Shown: positions 26,682 to 35,001 of the stretch, one piece after another | Layout of the letters: the number at the start of each line of letters is the position of its first letter | How positions within the stretch are numbered: position 1 is the first letter of the stretch | Notes under the pieces: generated by a model | Told to the model about the DNA's origin: nothing | What the model saw: the letters and a program-made list of their open reading frames with translations, nothing else | The model's database searches: none | Made by a program: the position numbers and the translations under genes | Origin: CAYLPJ01 sp964385465 | Lineage (GTDB): Bacteria > Planctomycetota > Phycisphaerae > SM23-33 | DNA: 64,000 bases | Assembly (NCBI GenBank): GCA_964385465.1 | Contig: CAYLPJ010000020.1 | Coordinates: 1 to 64,000 of the forward strand | Direction of reading: 5' to 3'

Positions 26682-27816
26682 CAAGGTCTCCGAGGTGCTT
26701 CTTCGGGTCGATGGATACGGTCAGTCGGGTCAGTCGCAGCGAGATCTCCGCGGCCCGGCGGATCGCGTGGTTGTGGATCGTGATTCCCGTCAGCGTCAGC
26801 GGCTGGGACCAGCCGCGGGGCACCCGCGCGGTGACCTGCTGCCAGCCGTAGAAATCCATGCTGCTGGGCTTGGGCGACAGCTTCACCTCCTTGCCGTCGG
26901 CCGTCGTGAAACGCAGCTCCAGCGTGTGACGCGTCTCCGTGCCCTTGACCCACAGTTGCAGGCCGTGGACGTGGTAGGGGATCGTTTCGTCCGCCGGGGG
27001 GGTGAGCCCGTAGAAGCCAAAGCCGTCGGGGAACGTGAGGCTCAGCTCCAGGGACCGCCGCATCTCGCCGTCGTCGGTGCCGACCTCCTCGGGGAAGTCC
27101 GCGACGACATCGAGCTTGCCGCGGGCGCGGTTCCACGGGCTCGGCCGCCATTCACCGGGGAGATTCATGTCGCTGTAGACCCTCTCGGCGCCGGGGAGCT
27201 TCACGCGCGGCAGCGGCTTGTAGACCCTCTTCCCGGCGGCGTCGGGGTCGGCGGGAACCTTGGCCTTCGGGTCCACCTCGACGGTCAGCCGGGCCAGATA
27301 TGCCGTCACGTCGGCCGGGTCGGCGACGCCCCAGTCGTGAAACGTGATGCCCTTGAGCGTCAGCGGTTGGGGCCAGTTGCGCGGGATGGCAAATGTCCGC
27401 TTCTGCCAGCGGCGCGAGTCCAGCCGGCCGAGGTCTATCTTGTGTTCGTCGCCCTTGGCGTCCCGGAACAGCGCCAGGACGTAGTGGCGCGTCCCGGCGC
27501 CCTTGAGCCACACGTGCCCGCCGAGTACCCGCCGGTCGATCGGCTCGTTGGCGTCGTTCGGCAGGAGGTTGACGAAATGGAACCCCCCGCCGCCGGGGAA
27601 CCGCACCTTCACGCCCAGCGCGCGGGCGGGGGCCTTTCCCGCAAGCTGCGGCGGCGACTCCGGCCGAACCGCGATCCGGGCCTTCGCCTTCGACCACCTC
27701 GATACCTTCCACGAGCCCTCGGGGGCGAAGTCGCTCAGCAGGCGCGTCTCGCCTGCCGAGGCCAGGCCGGCCGCCAGAAAAATGCTCGCCAACGCATATG
27801 TGCCCGTGCGGTTCAT
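26650..27816 (-). CDS. Exported protein with internally duplicated beta-rich domain
   Basis: 388 aa. GGAG lies 6 nt before the ATG at 27816. Signal peptide about 1-21 (ending GLASAG). The mature part is two related halves of about 175 residues. Each opens with a short acidic lead (GETRLLSDF and GAERVYSDM), has a WLKG or WVKG strand followed by TRH (HVWLKGAGTRHY, LQLWVKGTETRHT), and ends with a matching segment (NWPQPLTLKGITFHDW and GWSQPLTLTGITIHNH) and a VDPK or IDPK tail. Such beta-sandwich pairs are typical of carbohydrate-binding modules, but I cannot name a family. It is the first gene of an operon with the glycosidase that overlaps its 3' end, so a role in binding the same glycan is a fair inference. 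Confidence 0.8.
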   Translation of the reverse strand: MNRTGTYALASIFLAAGLASAGETRLLSDFAPEGSWKVSRWSKAKARIAVRPESPPQLAGKAPARALGVKVRFPGGGGFHFVNLLPNDANEPIDRRVLGGHVWLKGAGTRHYVLALFRDAKGDEHKIDLGRLDSRRWQKRTFAIPRNWPQPLTLKGITFHDWGVADPADVTAYLARLTVEVDPKAKVPADPDAAGKRVYKPLPRVKLPGAERVYSDMNLPGEWRPSPWNRARGKLDVVADFPEEVGTDDGEMRRSLELSLTFPDGFGFYGLTPPADETIPYHVHGLQLWVKGTETRHTLELRFTTADGKEVKLSPKPSSMDFYGWQQVTARVPRGWSQPLTLTGITIHNHAIRRAAEISLRLTRLTVSIDPKKHLGDLDDLHATDDDW

Positions 27817-27853
27817 CTTGCTCTCCGGCCCCCCGGTTCTCGAGGACGGTGTC

Positions 27854-27859
27854 ATTCTA
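27854..27859 (-). promoter_or_regulatory. -10 element for the exported-protein/glycosidase operon
   Basis: TAGAAT on the minus strand lies 37 nt before the start codon at 27816. No good -35 box is seen at 16-18 bp. The same hexamer occurs upstream of the genes at 29367 and 52071, in both cases with a proper -35. Confidence 0.4.
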
Positions 27860-27937
27860 TCGGCCGCAGCGTTCCTTCGCACGGCCGCCGGCCGCCGTTG
27901 ACTCGGGAAAAGTCTTCCGCAAGTCCGTGCGGCGGAG

Positions 27938-28002
27938 TAAGATGGAGCGGTTGGCGTCCCTTTCGGGGCGCCGGGGTGTTTGCCCCGCATAAGGAGCAAG
28001 CC
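27938..28002 (+). promoter_or_regulatory. Promoter and two-hairpin leader of the EF-hand gene
   Basis: TAAGAT at 27938-27943 is a -10 candidate. Downstream, GGCGTCCC-TTTC-GGGGCGCC (27953-27972) forms an 8-bp stem with a tetraloop. It is followed at once by GGGG-TGTTTG-CCCC (27973-27986) and then, after four bases, by the AAGGAG ribosome site at 27991-27996. The structured leader ends where ribosome binding begins, so it may affect translation or message stability. Confidence 0.4.
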
Positions 28003-29289
28003 ATGCATGCCGTAACGCAAAGCATCTCTGTTGCGGTGATCGGGGTCCTCTCGCTTGCGGGTGCGGTCCGCGCCGAGCCGGCCGAGGCATCGGCGGCGAC
28101 AACGCGACCGTCGCCTCCGCCGGACGTCGCCCGCGACGCGGTGGATCCGTACAATCCCGCCGGCGAGCGCGGCCGGTTCTTCAAGGCCGCCGGAGTGGAC
28201 AACGAGCTGGACGCCAACGAGTTCGCCGCCGACCGCAAGCGTGACGGCGGTCTGATCCGGGCCTTCGACCGGTGGGACGCCGCGGCGGGGTTCGACAAGG
28301 ACGGCAACAAGACGCTGGACTGGTTCGAATTCGACGCCTACCGCCGCGACCTCCGCGGGCGCGTGATGAAGGCCTACGACGCCGACAAGGACGGGCGGCT
28401 GCGGCGCCGCGAGCGGACGGAGGCCAATACCGCCCTGGCGGCGGGCAAGGTCCCCGCGGCGCCGAAGTCGAAGCGGCCGACGGGCGCGCCCGCGGGGTCC
28501 GACGTCGCACAGCGCCGGGCGGCGTGGCGCGAGCGGATGCGCCGGGCCATGGAGCGGCGGTACGACGCCGACGGGGACGGGCAGCTCAACGAGCAGGAGA
28601 CGGCGGCCATGGAAGCCGCACGCGCCGAGCGCGAGCAGCGCCTCGCCCGCTACCGCGAGCAGGCCGAGCAGCGCCGCCGCCAACGCGTCGCCGAGTACGA
28701 CACCGACGGCGACGGACAGCTCAACGACGAGGAACGCCGCGCCATGGTCGAGCAGATGCGCCGCCGGTACATGCTCCGCCGCTACGACGCCGACAGGGAC
28801 GGGCAGCTCGACGCCGAGGAGCAGGCCGCCATGGAGGCCGCCCGCGCCCGCCGGGAGCAGCGGATGGCCGAGTACCGCCGCCGCGCGGCCGATCGCCGCC
28901 GCGAGTTGGAGGCCGAGTACGACGCCGACGGCGACGGCGAGCTCAACGACGACGAGCGAACCGCGATGCGCGAGGGCCTGCGCGAGCGCTACCGCCGCCG
29001 CGCCGCGGCCATGCGGCAGCGGATGGGCGAGATGCGGACCGAGGCCGACGCCGACGGGGACGGCGAGACCACGCGGGAGGAGTGGGGCGAGTACTGGCGG
29101 GACCTCCGCGACCGCTACGACTCCGACAAGGACGGGCGGCTGGACGGTGACGAACGCCGCGAGATGATGCGCGAGCTCTACGGCGGCGACGGCGGCGGGG
29201 GCATGACGCGCGTCATCCGCAGCGAGGACGGTCGCTCGACGGTGGTGGTGCACACGATCGGCGCCGGCGGGCGCGAGGGCGACGAGTAG
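28003..29289 (+). CDS. Secreted EF-hand repeat protein
   Basis: 428 aa. AAGGAG lies 6 nt before the ATG. Signal peptide about 1-25 (ending AVRA), then a Thr/Pro-rich linker. Eight EF-hand-like calcium loops follow: one degenerate loop (DKDGNKTLDWFE) and seven canonical ones (for example DADKDGRLRRRE, DADGDGQLNEQE, DTDGDGQLNDEE, DADRDGQLDAEE, DADGDGELNDDE, DADGDGETTREE, DSDKDGRLDGDE). The spacers are Arg/Glu-rich helices of 40-50 residues, so the molecule probably alternates calcium loops with charged helices. The C-terminus is a short Gly-rich segment and a Val-rich strand. Calcium binding is well supported by the loops. The biological role is unknown, and the partner is not evident from neighbours. 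Confidence 0.88.
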   Translation: MHAVTQSISVAVIGVLSLAGAVRAEPAEASAATTRPSPPPDVARDAVDPYNPAGERGRFFKAAGVDNELDANEFAADRKRDGGLIRAFDRWDAAAGFDKDGNKTLDWFEFDAYRRDLRGRVMKAYDADKDGRLRRRERTEANTALAAGKVPAAPKSKRPTGAPAGSDVAQRRAAWRERMRRAMERRYDADGDGQLNEQETAAMEAARAEREQRLARYREQAEQRRRQRVAEYDTDGDGQLNDEERRAMVEQMRRRYMLRRYDADRDGQLDAEEQAAMEAARARREQRMAEYRRRAADRRRELEAEYDADGDGELNDDERTAMREGLRERYRRRAAAMRQRMGEMRTEADADGDGETTREEWGEYWRDLRDRYDSDKDGRLDGDERREMMRELYGGDGGGGMTRVIRSEDGRSTVVVHTIGAGGREGDE

Positions 29290-29304
29290 CGTCGCGCCGC
29301 CGGT

Positions 29305-29333
29305 TTGACCGGGGCACGCCGGGCCGCTAGAAT
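29305..29333 (+). promoter_or_regulatory. Sigma-70-type promoter for the beta-CASP operon
   Basis: TTGACC (29305-29310), a 17-bp spacer, then TAGAAT (29328-29333). Transcription would start near 29340, giving a leader of about 27 nt that contains the GGAAAGG ribosome site (29354-29360). The position between the preceding stop (29289) and the start codon (29367) fits well. Confidence 0.65.
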
Positions 29334-29366
29334 CCGGGCTTTCCTACGTTCCCGGAAAGGCCGTCC

Positions 29367-30773
29367 ATGCAGATCAAGATCACCTTCCTCGGCGCGGCGC
29401 AGAACGTGACGGGCTCCCGGTTCCTCGTCGAGGCCAACGCCTCTCGCGTGCTGGTGGACTGCGGGCTCTACCAGGAGCGGCAGTTCGCCGACCGCAACTG
29501 GGACCCGTTCCCCTTCCCGCCGAAGGACATCGACGCCGTCCTTCTCACCCACGCACACCTCGACCACTGCGGGCTGCTGCCCAAGCTCGTCCGCGAGGGA
29601 TTCGACGGGAAGGTCTACTGCACGGCCCCCACGGCCGAGATCGCGCGGATCATCCTGCTGGACTCCGCCCACATCCAGGAGGAGGACGTGCGGTACAAGC
29701 GGCGTCGCCACCGCAAGCAGAACCGCGAGAGCCGGTATCCCTACCGCCCGCTGTACACGACGGAGGACGCCGAGGCGGTCGCCCCGCACTTCGCCCGCGT
29801 GAAGTACCTCGAGCCGGCGGACGTGGCCGAGGGCATGACGGCGGTTTTCCACGACGCCGGGCACGTGTTCGGCTCGTCGATGATCCGCCTGAGCGTCCGC
29901 ACCGACGGCGAGACGCGGACGATCCTCTTCTCCGGGGACGTCGGGCGGTGGGACCAGCCGATCCTCGAGGACCCCTCGGTCTTCAAGCAGGCCGACTACG
30001 TCCTCGTCGAGAGCACCTACGGCGACCGCGTGCACACCGAGACCGAGGACGCCCGCGACGGCCTCGCCGAGGCGATCAACCTCACCGAGGACGCCGGCGG
30101 GAACGTCGTCGTCCCCTGCTTCGCCCTGGAGCGCTCGCAGAACATCCTCTATTACCTCAGCGAGCTGCTCCACGAGGACCGCATCCCGCACCTGGCCGTC
30201 TTCCTCGACAGCCCGATGGCCATCCGCATCACCGACGTCTTCCGCGGGCATCCGGAGATCTACGACGAGGAGATGGTCGCCCGCATGGAGCGCGAGGCAT
30301 CGCCCTTCGCCTTCCCGGGCCTCCAGATGACCCGCACGGCCGAGGAGTCCAAGGCGATCAACCACATCCGCGGGACGGTGGTCATCCTCGCCGGGTCGGG
30401 GATGTGCACGGGCGGTCGGATCAAGCATCACCTCAAGAACAACATCACGCGCCCCGAGAGCACGATCCTGTTCGTGGGCTACCAGGCCAAGGGCACGCTG
30501 GGGCGTCACATCGTCAGCGGGGCGCGGGAGGTCCGCATCCACGGGCAGACGTTCCCCGTGCGGGCGCGGATCGCGCGGGTGCACGGCTTCAGCGCCCACG
30601 CCGACCGCGACGAGCTGTGGCGGTGGCTGAGCAGCCTGCGCTGCTCGCCGCGCGGCGTGTTCGTCGTTCACGGCGAGGCCGAGAGCGCCAACGCCTTCGG
30701 CGAGTTCCTCCAGGACAAGTGCGACTGGAAGGTCCACGTGCCGGGTTACCAGGAGACGGTCGTGCTGGACTGA
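29367..30773 (+). CDS. Metallo-beta-lactamase fold RNase with beta-CASP domain
   Basis: 468 aa, the normal length for bacterial CPSF73/YSH1-like proteins. The zinc-site motif THAHLDHCG lies at about residues 59-67, and DAGHVFGS and FSGDVGRWD supply further metal ligands. The beta-CASP insertion carries VPCFALERSQ and LDSPMA, followed by SGMCTGGR, VGYQAKGTLG and the C-terminal HGFSAHADRDEL and VVHGE motifs. Family members are endo- or exo-ribonucleases that process RNA. Activity on RNA is therefore expected, though the target is unknown. It is the first gene of a plus-strand operon, with 39 nt to the next gene. A 14-bp palindrome (30777-30790) follows its stop. Confidence 0.92.
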   Translation: MQIKITFLGAAQNVTGSRFLVEANASRVLVDCGLYQERQFADRNWDPFPFPPKDIDAVLLTHAHLDHCGLLPKLVREGFDGKVYCTAPTAEIARIILLDSAHIQEEDVRYKRRRHRKQNRESRYPYRPLYTTEDAEAVAPHFARVKYLEPADVAEGMTAVFHDAGHVFGSSMIRLSVRTDGETRTILFSGDVGRWDQPILEDPSVFKQADYVLVESTYGDRVHTETEDARDGLAEAINLTEDAGGNVVVPCFALERSQNILYYLSELLHEDRIPHLAVFLDSPMAIRITDVFRGHPEIYDEEMVARMEREASPFAFPGLQMTRTAEESKAINHIRGTVVILAGSGMCTGGRIKHHLKNNITRPESTILFVGYQAKGTLGRHIVSGAREVRIHGQTFPVRARIARVHGFSAHADRDELWRWLSSLRCSPRGVFVVHGEAESANAFGEFLQDKCDWKVHVPGYQETVVLD

Positions 30774-30812
30774 CCGCGCCGGGCCCGGCGGTCCTCAAGC
30801 GGCGGAAGGGAT

Positions 30813-32981
30813 ATGGCGGAACCTCACGTCACGACGTTCCGGCGGTACGGGCGGTCGTGCCAGATGCGGATCGCCTCGGCGGGGGACCTCCGCCTCGCGG
30901 CGGAGCTGGACGAGGCCCACTGGGCCGCCAACGGCGCGCCGGTGGCCAGCTTCCACGCCGATGCGACGTTCCTGGCGCTGCTGGACAGCGACCGCGACGG
31001 GCGGATCCTCTGCGGGGAGGTCTCCGACGCGGTCCGCTGGCTGTTGGCCACGCTGGCGACGACCGACGGCGTGGACGAGCGGCGGGCGAGCGTTCGCATC
31101 GAGGACGTATCGAGGGAGACCGGCGACGGGCAGCGCATCCGGCAGTCCCTCGGGCGGATGCTCGAGCGGCTGGGCCTCGATGCCGGCGAGGCGCTCTCGC
31201 TGGACCGCGTGCGGGAGATCAAGGCGCAGGTCGAGAGCAAGCCCGTCAGCGAGGCCGGCGTCGTCCTGCCCGCCGCGGCGGAGAGCGAGGGTGTCCGGCA
31301 GTTCCTCCAGGACGTCATTGCCGCCGTCGGCCCGGCCGAGCACCCATCCGGCCAGCCGGGCGTGGGGGCCGAGCAGCTCCGGGGGTTCCTGACCGCCGCG
31401 GCCGAGGCGGTGGCCTGGCATGACCGCGGGCGCGTGCCCGAGGGCGTCGAGGCCACCGACGTGATGCCCCTCGGCGATCGGACGCCCGAGGCGTACGCCG
31501 TCCTGGCCGAGCTGCGGCCGAAGCTGGACCAGTACTTCGCCCAGTGCGAGGCCCTGGCGCTGGACGAGCGTTTCGCCGCCCGGATGGGCTGGACGGACGG
31601 CGAGCTGGGCGAGACCGACTTCGACGATCCATCCGCCATCGAGCGGGTGCTTCGAGCGGCCCCGCTGGCCCGGGCCCGCGCCGACCGCACGCTGCGGCTG
31701 GACGAACCGGTCAACCCCTTCTACGCCGAGCTGCTGGGGCGTTTCCGCCGCGACGTGGCCGCCGGGGCGCTGGGCGAGAGCCCTGACGCGATCACCGCGC
31801 GACAGTGGCGGGACGTCCGCGCGTTCTTCGCAGCCCACCAGGCGTGGGCCGAGGCCCGCCCGCCACAGGCCGTCCTCGCGCTGGGGATCGACCGGCTGCG
31901 CGATGCGCTGGACGCCCGCTACGCCGGGGCCGTCGAGGAGCTCATCGCCGAGAGCCGCCGCACCGCCTTCGACCTCGACAGCATCCGCCTGACCGAGAAG
32001 CTGCTGCTCTACCAGGCCGGACTGCTGGACCTGGCCAACAACTTCGTCAGCTTCCCGCACCTCTACGACCCCGCCGGGCGGGCGATGTTCGAGGAGGGCA
32101 CGCTGGTCATGGACGGGCGGCGGTTCGACCTCGCCGTCCGCGTTCCGGACCGCAAGCTTCACGCCGAGATCGCCCGCACCTCCAACATGTGCCTGCTCTA
32201 CGTCGAAGTTACCCCCCGCGATGGCCGCGGGGCCTACGAGGTCGCCGTGCCGGTCACCAGCGGGGGGATCGGCAACCTCTGCGTGCACAAGCATGGCGTC
32301 TTTCAGGCCGCCCGCGGCCGGGAGTGCGACGCCCGCGTCGTCCAGATCATCGACAACCCGATCAGCCTTCTGGAGGCCGTCGCCGCGCCGTGGCGGCGGC
32401 TGGGAAGGCTCATCACAGGCAAGGTCGAGAGCCTCACCGCCCAGGCCGAGAAGCGCCTCGATCAGCAGGTCGGCGGGGCGCTGGACCGGGTGACCTCCTC
32501 GCCGCCGACCGCGGCGACACCGCAGCGCGGCTCCACGGGCGGGATGCTCATGGGCCTCGGCGTGGCGGGGGCGGCGGTCGGCTCGGCGCTGGCGTACATC
32601 GCCTCGACGCTGTCGGAGAAGCCCGTCGCCGTGCTGATCGGGCTGCTGGGGGCGGTGCTGCTGGTGGCGCTGCCCAGTTCGCTGATTGCCTGGCTGAAGC
32701 TCCGCCGCCGCGACCTCAGCGCGATCCTCGAGGGCTCCGGCTGGGGGATCAACGCCAGGATGCGCCTGACCCGCGCGCAGAGCCGGACCTTCACCCGCCG
32801 CCCGGCGTATCCAAGACACAGCCGGGGGACGCGCCGCGTGCCCTGGGGGTGGATCGTCGCGGCCGTCATCCTGCTGGCGCTGCTGGGCGGCGGGGGCGAG
32901 TGGGTGCGGCGCCGGCTGCGGGACCGGTCGGCCCCGCCGGCGACCGCCCCTGCCCGGGCGCCCCAGGCCCCCGCAAAGTAA
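30813..32981 (+). CDS. Unknown protein with C-terminal membrane segments
   Basis: 722 aa. I do not recognise a family with a known function. A long, mostly helical soluble N-terminal part (1-570) includes one EF-hand-like loop (DSDRDGRILCGE, about residues 58-69). A middle part contains a conserved-looking stretch (LLLYQAGLLDLANNFVSF) and a beta-rich segment with CLLYVEV. Residues about 573-598 and 604-629 are a pair of membrane helices, and about 676-697 is a third, followed by an Arg-rich and Pro/Ala-rich tail. There is no signal peptide, so the N-terminal part is probably cytoplasmic. It sits 39 nt after the beta-CASP gene and 20 nt before a PP2C phosphatase, so the three are likely co-transcribed. 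The 5-10% of charged EF-hand-like residues do not by themselves prove calcium binding. Confidence 0.75.
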   Translation: MAEPHVTTFRRYGRSCQMRIASAGDLRLAAELDEAHWAANGAPVASFHADATFLALLDSDRDGRILCGEVSDAVRWLLATLATTDGVDERRASVRIEDVSRETGDGQRIRQSLGRMLERLGLDAGEALSLDRVREIKAQVESKPVSEAGVVLPAAAESEGVRQFLQDVIAAVGPAEHPSGQPGVGAEQLRGFLTAAAEAVAWHDRGRVPEGVEATDVMPLGDRTPEAYAVLAELRPKLDQYFAQCEALALDERFAARMGWTDGELGETDFDDPSAIERVLRAAPLARARADRTLRLDEPVNPFYAELLGRFRRDVAAGALGESPDAITARQWRDVRAFFAAHQAWAEARPPQAVLALGIDRLRDALDARYAGAVEELIAESRRTAFDLDSIRLTEKLLLYQAGLLDLANNFVSFPHLYDPAGRAMFEEGTLVMDGRRFDLAVRVPDRKLHAEIARTSNMCLLYVEVTPRDGRGAYEVAVPVTSGGIGNLCVHKHGVFQAARGRECDARVVQIIDNPISLLEAVAAPWRRLGRLITGKVESLTAQAEKRLDQQVGGALDRVTSSPPTAATPQRGSTGGMLMGLGVAGAAVGSALAYIASTLSEKPVAVLIGLLGAVLLVALPSSLIAWLKLRRRDLSAILEGSGWGINARMRLTRAQSRTFTRRPAYPRHSRGTRRVPWGWIVAAVILLALLGGGGEWVRRRLRDRSAPPATAPARAPQAPAK

Positions 32982-33001
32982 CCCACACGATGGAGCCTCC
33001 C

Positions 33002-33844
33002 ATGCCCGACGCCGACGGCGACCTCCCCGACGTTCACCGCCTCCAGTGCCGCGAGATCTGGGGCGGCATCGGCGAGACGCGCACGGGGCTGTCCGTGCCC
33101 GGGCTGGACATCTGGGTGACCAGCCGGCCCGTGCAGCCGGGCCACCCCGGCGGGGACATTCACTACCTCGGCCTTTGCGGGCACGGTCGGCTGTCGCGGC
33201 TGGTCGTCGCCGATGTCGCCGGGCACGGCCCGAGCGTCGCGGGCCTGGCAGGCAAGCTCCACGCGCTGATGAGCCGCCACATGAACACCCCGGACGCCTC
33301 CACCCTCGTCCGCGGAATCAACGACGAGTTCGCCCCCCTGGCCGACGAGGGCCAGTTCGCCACCGCGGTGGTGATGACCTACGACGCCGCGGAGGACCAG
33401 ATGGTTATCGTCAACGCCGGGCACCTCCCGCCGCTGTGGTACAGCGCGGCCGCGGGGGCGTGGCGCGAGTTGACCGGCGACCTGCCGGAGGCGGATACGG
33501 AAATCGCGAACCTGCCGCTGGGCATCGCGGCGGAGATCGGCTACCACCCGTTCGCGGTGCGGCTGGGCGTCGGCGACCTGGTCGTGCTGTTCACCGACTC
33601 GCTGACGGAGGCCCGCAGACCGGGCGGTGCGTTCCTCGGGCGCGAGGGCCTGTTGGAATGCGTTGGCGGCCTGGACCCGGCCCGGCCGGGGCGGCTGAAT
33701 GAGGACCTCATCGCCGCCGTTCGCGCCTGGCAGGGAGGGCGGGACCCCGAGGACGACCTGACGCTGATCACCCTCCACCACAACGCCCAGGATCCGCCCG
33801 ATGTGGAAGAGGGGACCCTCGCGCCAGGGAAACAGAGCCATTGA
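33002..33844 (+). CDS. SpoIIE/RsbU-type PP2C serine phosphatase
   Basis: 280 aa. The ATG at 33002 is chosen over 32990 because GGAG lies 6 nt upstream. Metal-binding and core motifs are in place: VVADVAGHGPSVAG (about residues 68-81), FATAVVMTYD, NAGHLPPLWY, DLVVLFTDSLTEAR and DPEDDLTLITL. There is no attached sensor or transmembrane domain, only a short N-terminal extension with EIWGG and PGLDIWVTSRP that I associate with planctomycetal members. Enzymes of this class dephosphorylate anti-sigma-factor antagonists or related STAS proteins. No STAS or anti-sigma partner is encoded nearby. It ends the operon that starts with the beta-CASP protein. Confidence 0.88.
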   Translation: MPDADGDLPDVHRLQCREIWGGIGETRTGLSVPGLDIWVTSRPVQPGHPGGDIHYLGLCGHGRLSRLVVADVAGHGPSVAGLAGKLHALMSRHMNTPDASTLVRGINDEFAPLADEGQFATAVVMTYDAAEDQMVIVNAGHLPPLWYSAAAGAWRELTGDLPEADTEIANLPLGIAAEIGYHPFAVRLGVGDLVVLFTDSLTEARRPGGAFLGREGLLECVGGLDPARPGRLNEDLIAAVRAWQGGRDPEDDLTLITLHHNAQDPPDVEEGTLAPGKQSH

Positions 33845-33941
33845 GCGGGAGACCGCAGGCGAGTGCAGGCGTTCCTCGGGACCCGGTAGCGGTGCCCGAC
33901 CGCCCGGCCTCTCTCCTGTTCCGCCGTCGGCCCGTTCTACG

Positions 33942-33959
33942 GCCCGTTCCGCAACGGGC
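33942..33959. other. Hairpin between convergent genes
   Basis: GCCCGTT-CCGC-AACGGGC is a perfect 7-bp stem with a 4-nt loop, 2 nt beyond the minus-strand stop codon and 97 nt after the plus-strand stop. No T-tract follows on either strand, so it is at best a weak transcription barrier. Confidence 0.35.
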
Positions 33960-33961
33960 TG

Positions 33962-34747
33962 CTACGCGACGGGGGCCGGTTGGAGAATTCGCCCGAGGAG
34001 CTCGAGCAGCCAGTTGGTGGTCATGTCGATGGTCTCGGCGGGGGGGTTGAGCCAGTCTTCCCAGCTATCGGCGAGTCGGTCGGTGACGCAGCCGATCCAG
34101 ACGCAGCGTGCCTCGGCGGCGCGTGCGGCGGCGTAGAAGGGGGAGGTCTCCATGTTGATGATGTCGGCCCCGGCGAAGCGGAGTTGCTCGACCATCGGTC
34201 GGGTCTCGCGGTAGAGGGCGTCGACGGTGGCGGCGGTGACGCAGCGGACATCGACCCCGGCGGCTTCAGCGGCGGCAAGGGCGGCGTCGGTGAGCATGGG
34301 GTCGGCGGGCAGGACGTCGCCGGTGTACGCCGCCGTCGTGCCGTCGGTCGGCAGGGCGCGGGAGACCAGCACCTGCTGATGCCGCACCAGTTCCGGGGCG
34401 ATCGCCCCGCAGGCACCGAAGCCCACCAGCGTGCGGACGCCGAGCGTCGCCAGTTCCTCGGCGAGGATCGCCGCCTGTGGTCCGCCCCAGATGCAGCGCG
34501 TGACCACGCCGACCTGCTGGCCGGCAAAATCCGCCTCGAAGACGTCGGCGTCCGCCGCTTCCTTGCCGTAGAGCATCTTCCCGGTCACCGGTCGGGCGTC
34601 CAGGGCCTCGATCAGGCGGTTCGACCCGTCGGCGTTGCGGAAACAGATGATCCCCGCCGACCACGTCGTGTCGTTCCCGTCAGGATGCCGTGCCGCCAGC
34701 AGCGTCTCCGGCGTGACGTAGCGAAACACGTCCCTGTCGCTTTGCAT
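33962..34747 (-). CDS. Nucleoside phosphorylase family protein (PNP/UDP type)
   Basis: 261 aa. The start at 34747 has GAGGG 6 nt upstream; a TTG start at 34840 would add a non-homologous basic leader and is rejected. The protein follows the layout of hexameric nucleoside phosphorylases: an N-terminal strand with SAGIICFRN, the phosphate-site region GFGACGAI (about residues 118-125), and the nucleoside-binding IINMETSPFYAAA segment with the conserved Met-Glu pair. The usual reaction is phosphorolysis of a purine or pyrimidine nucleoside to base and ribose-1-phosphate. Base preference cannot be judged here. The gene is divergent from the Gfo/Idh gene across an AT-rich gap. Confidence 0.82.
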   Translation of the reverse strand: MQSDRDVFRYVTPETLLAARHPDGNDTTWSAGIICFRNADGSNRLIEALDARPVTGKMLYGKEAADADVFEADFAGQQVGVVTRCIWGGPQAAILAEELATLGVRTLVGFGACGAIAPELVRHQQVLVSRALPTDGTTAAYTGDVLPADPMLTDAALAAAEAAGVDVRCVTAATVDALYRETRPMVEQLRFAGADIINMETSPFYAAARAAEARCVWIGCVTDRLADSWEDWLNPPAETIDMTTNWLLELLGRILQPAPVA

Positions 34748-34886
34748 GTCCTGCCCTCGTTGTCGGGTCGCCGGACGGGAACGGGGCCGACCTGCACCGT
34801 CTCCGCGAGCCCAAGGCGTGGTCCCAATCTTGTAAGACAAACCTACATATCAAGTTTCGCCAGTGTTTTAAGAAAATCCTAGTTTT

Positions 34887-34915
34887 TTGACTATTCCGAC
34901 CGACCCTTCTATTAC
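34887..34915 (+). promoter_or_regulatory. Promoter for the second Gfo/Idh gene
   Basis: TTGACT (34887-34892), 17-bp spacer, TATTAC (34910-34915), in one of the few AT-rich stretches of the window (about 34825-34915). Transcription from near 34922 leaves room for the ribosome site at 34989-34994. It would nearly abut an in-frame ATG at 34930, another reason to prefer the downstream start. Confidence 0.55.
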
Positions 34916-35001
34916 CGGAAACTCCCGCCATGCCGATGCTGGACCTCCCAGGCGCTTTCGCGCAGAATGCACCCGTGCGGTCAGCAACAAGGAGAAGAGC
35001 T

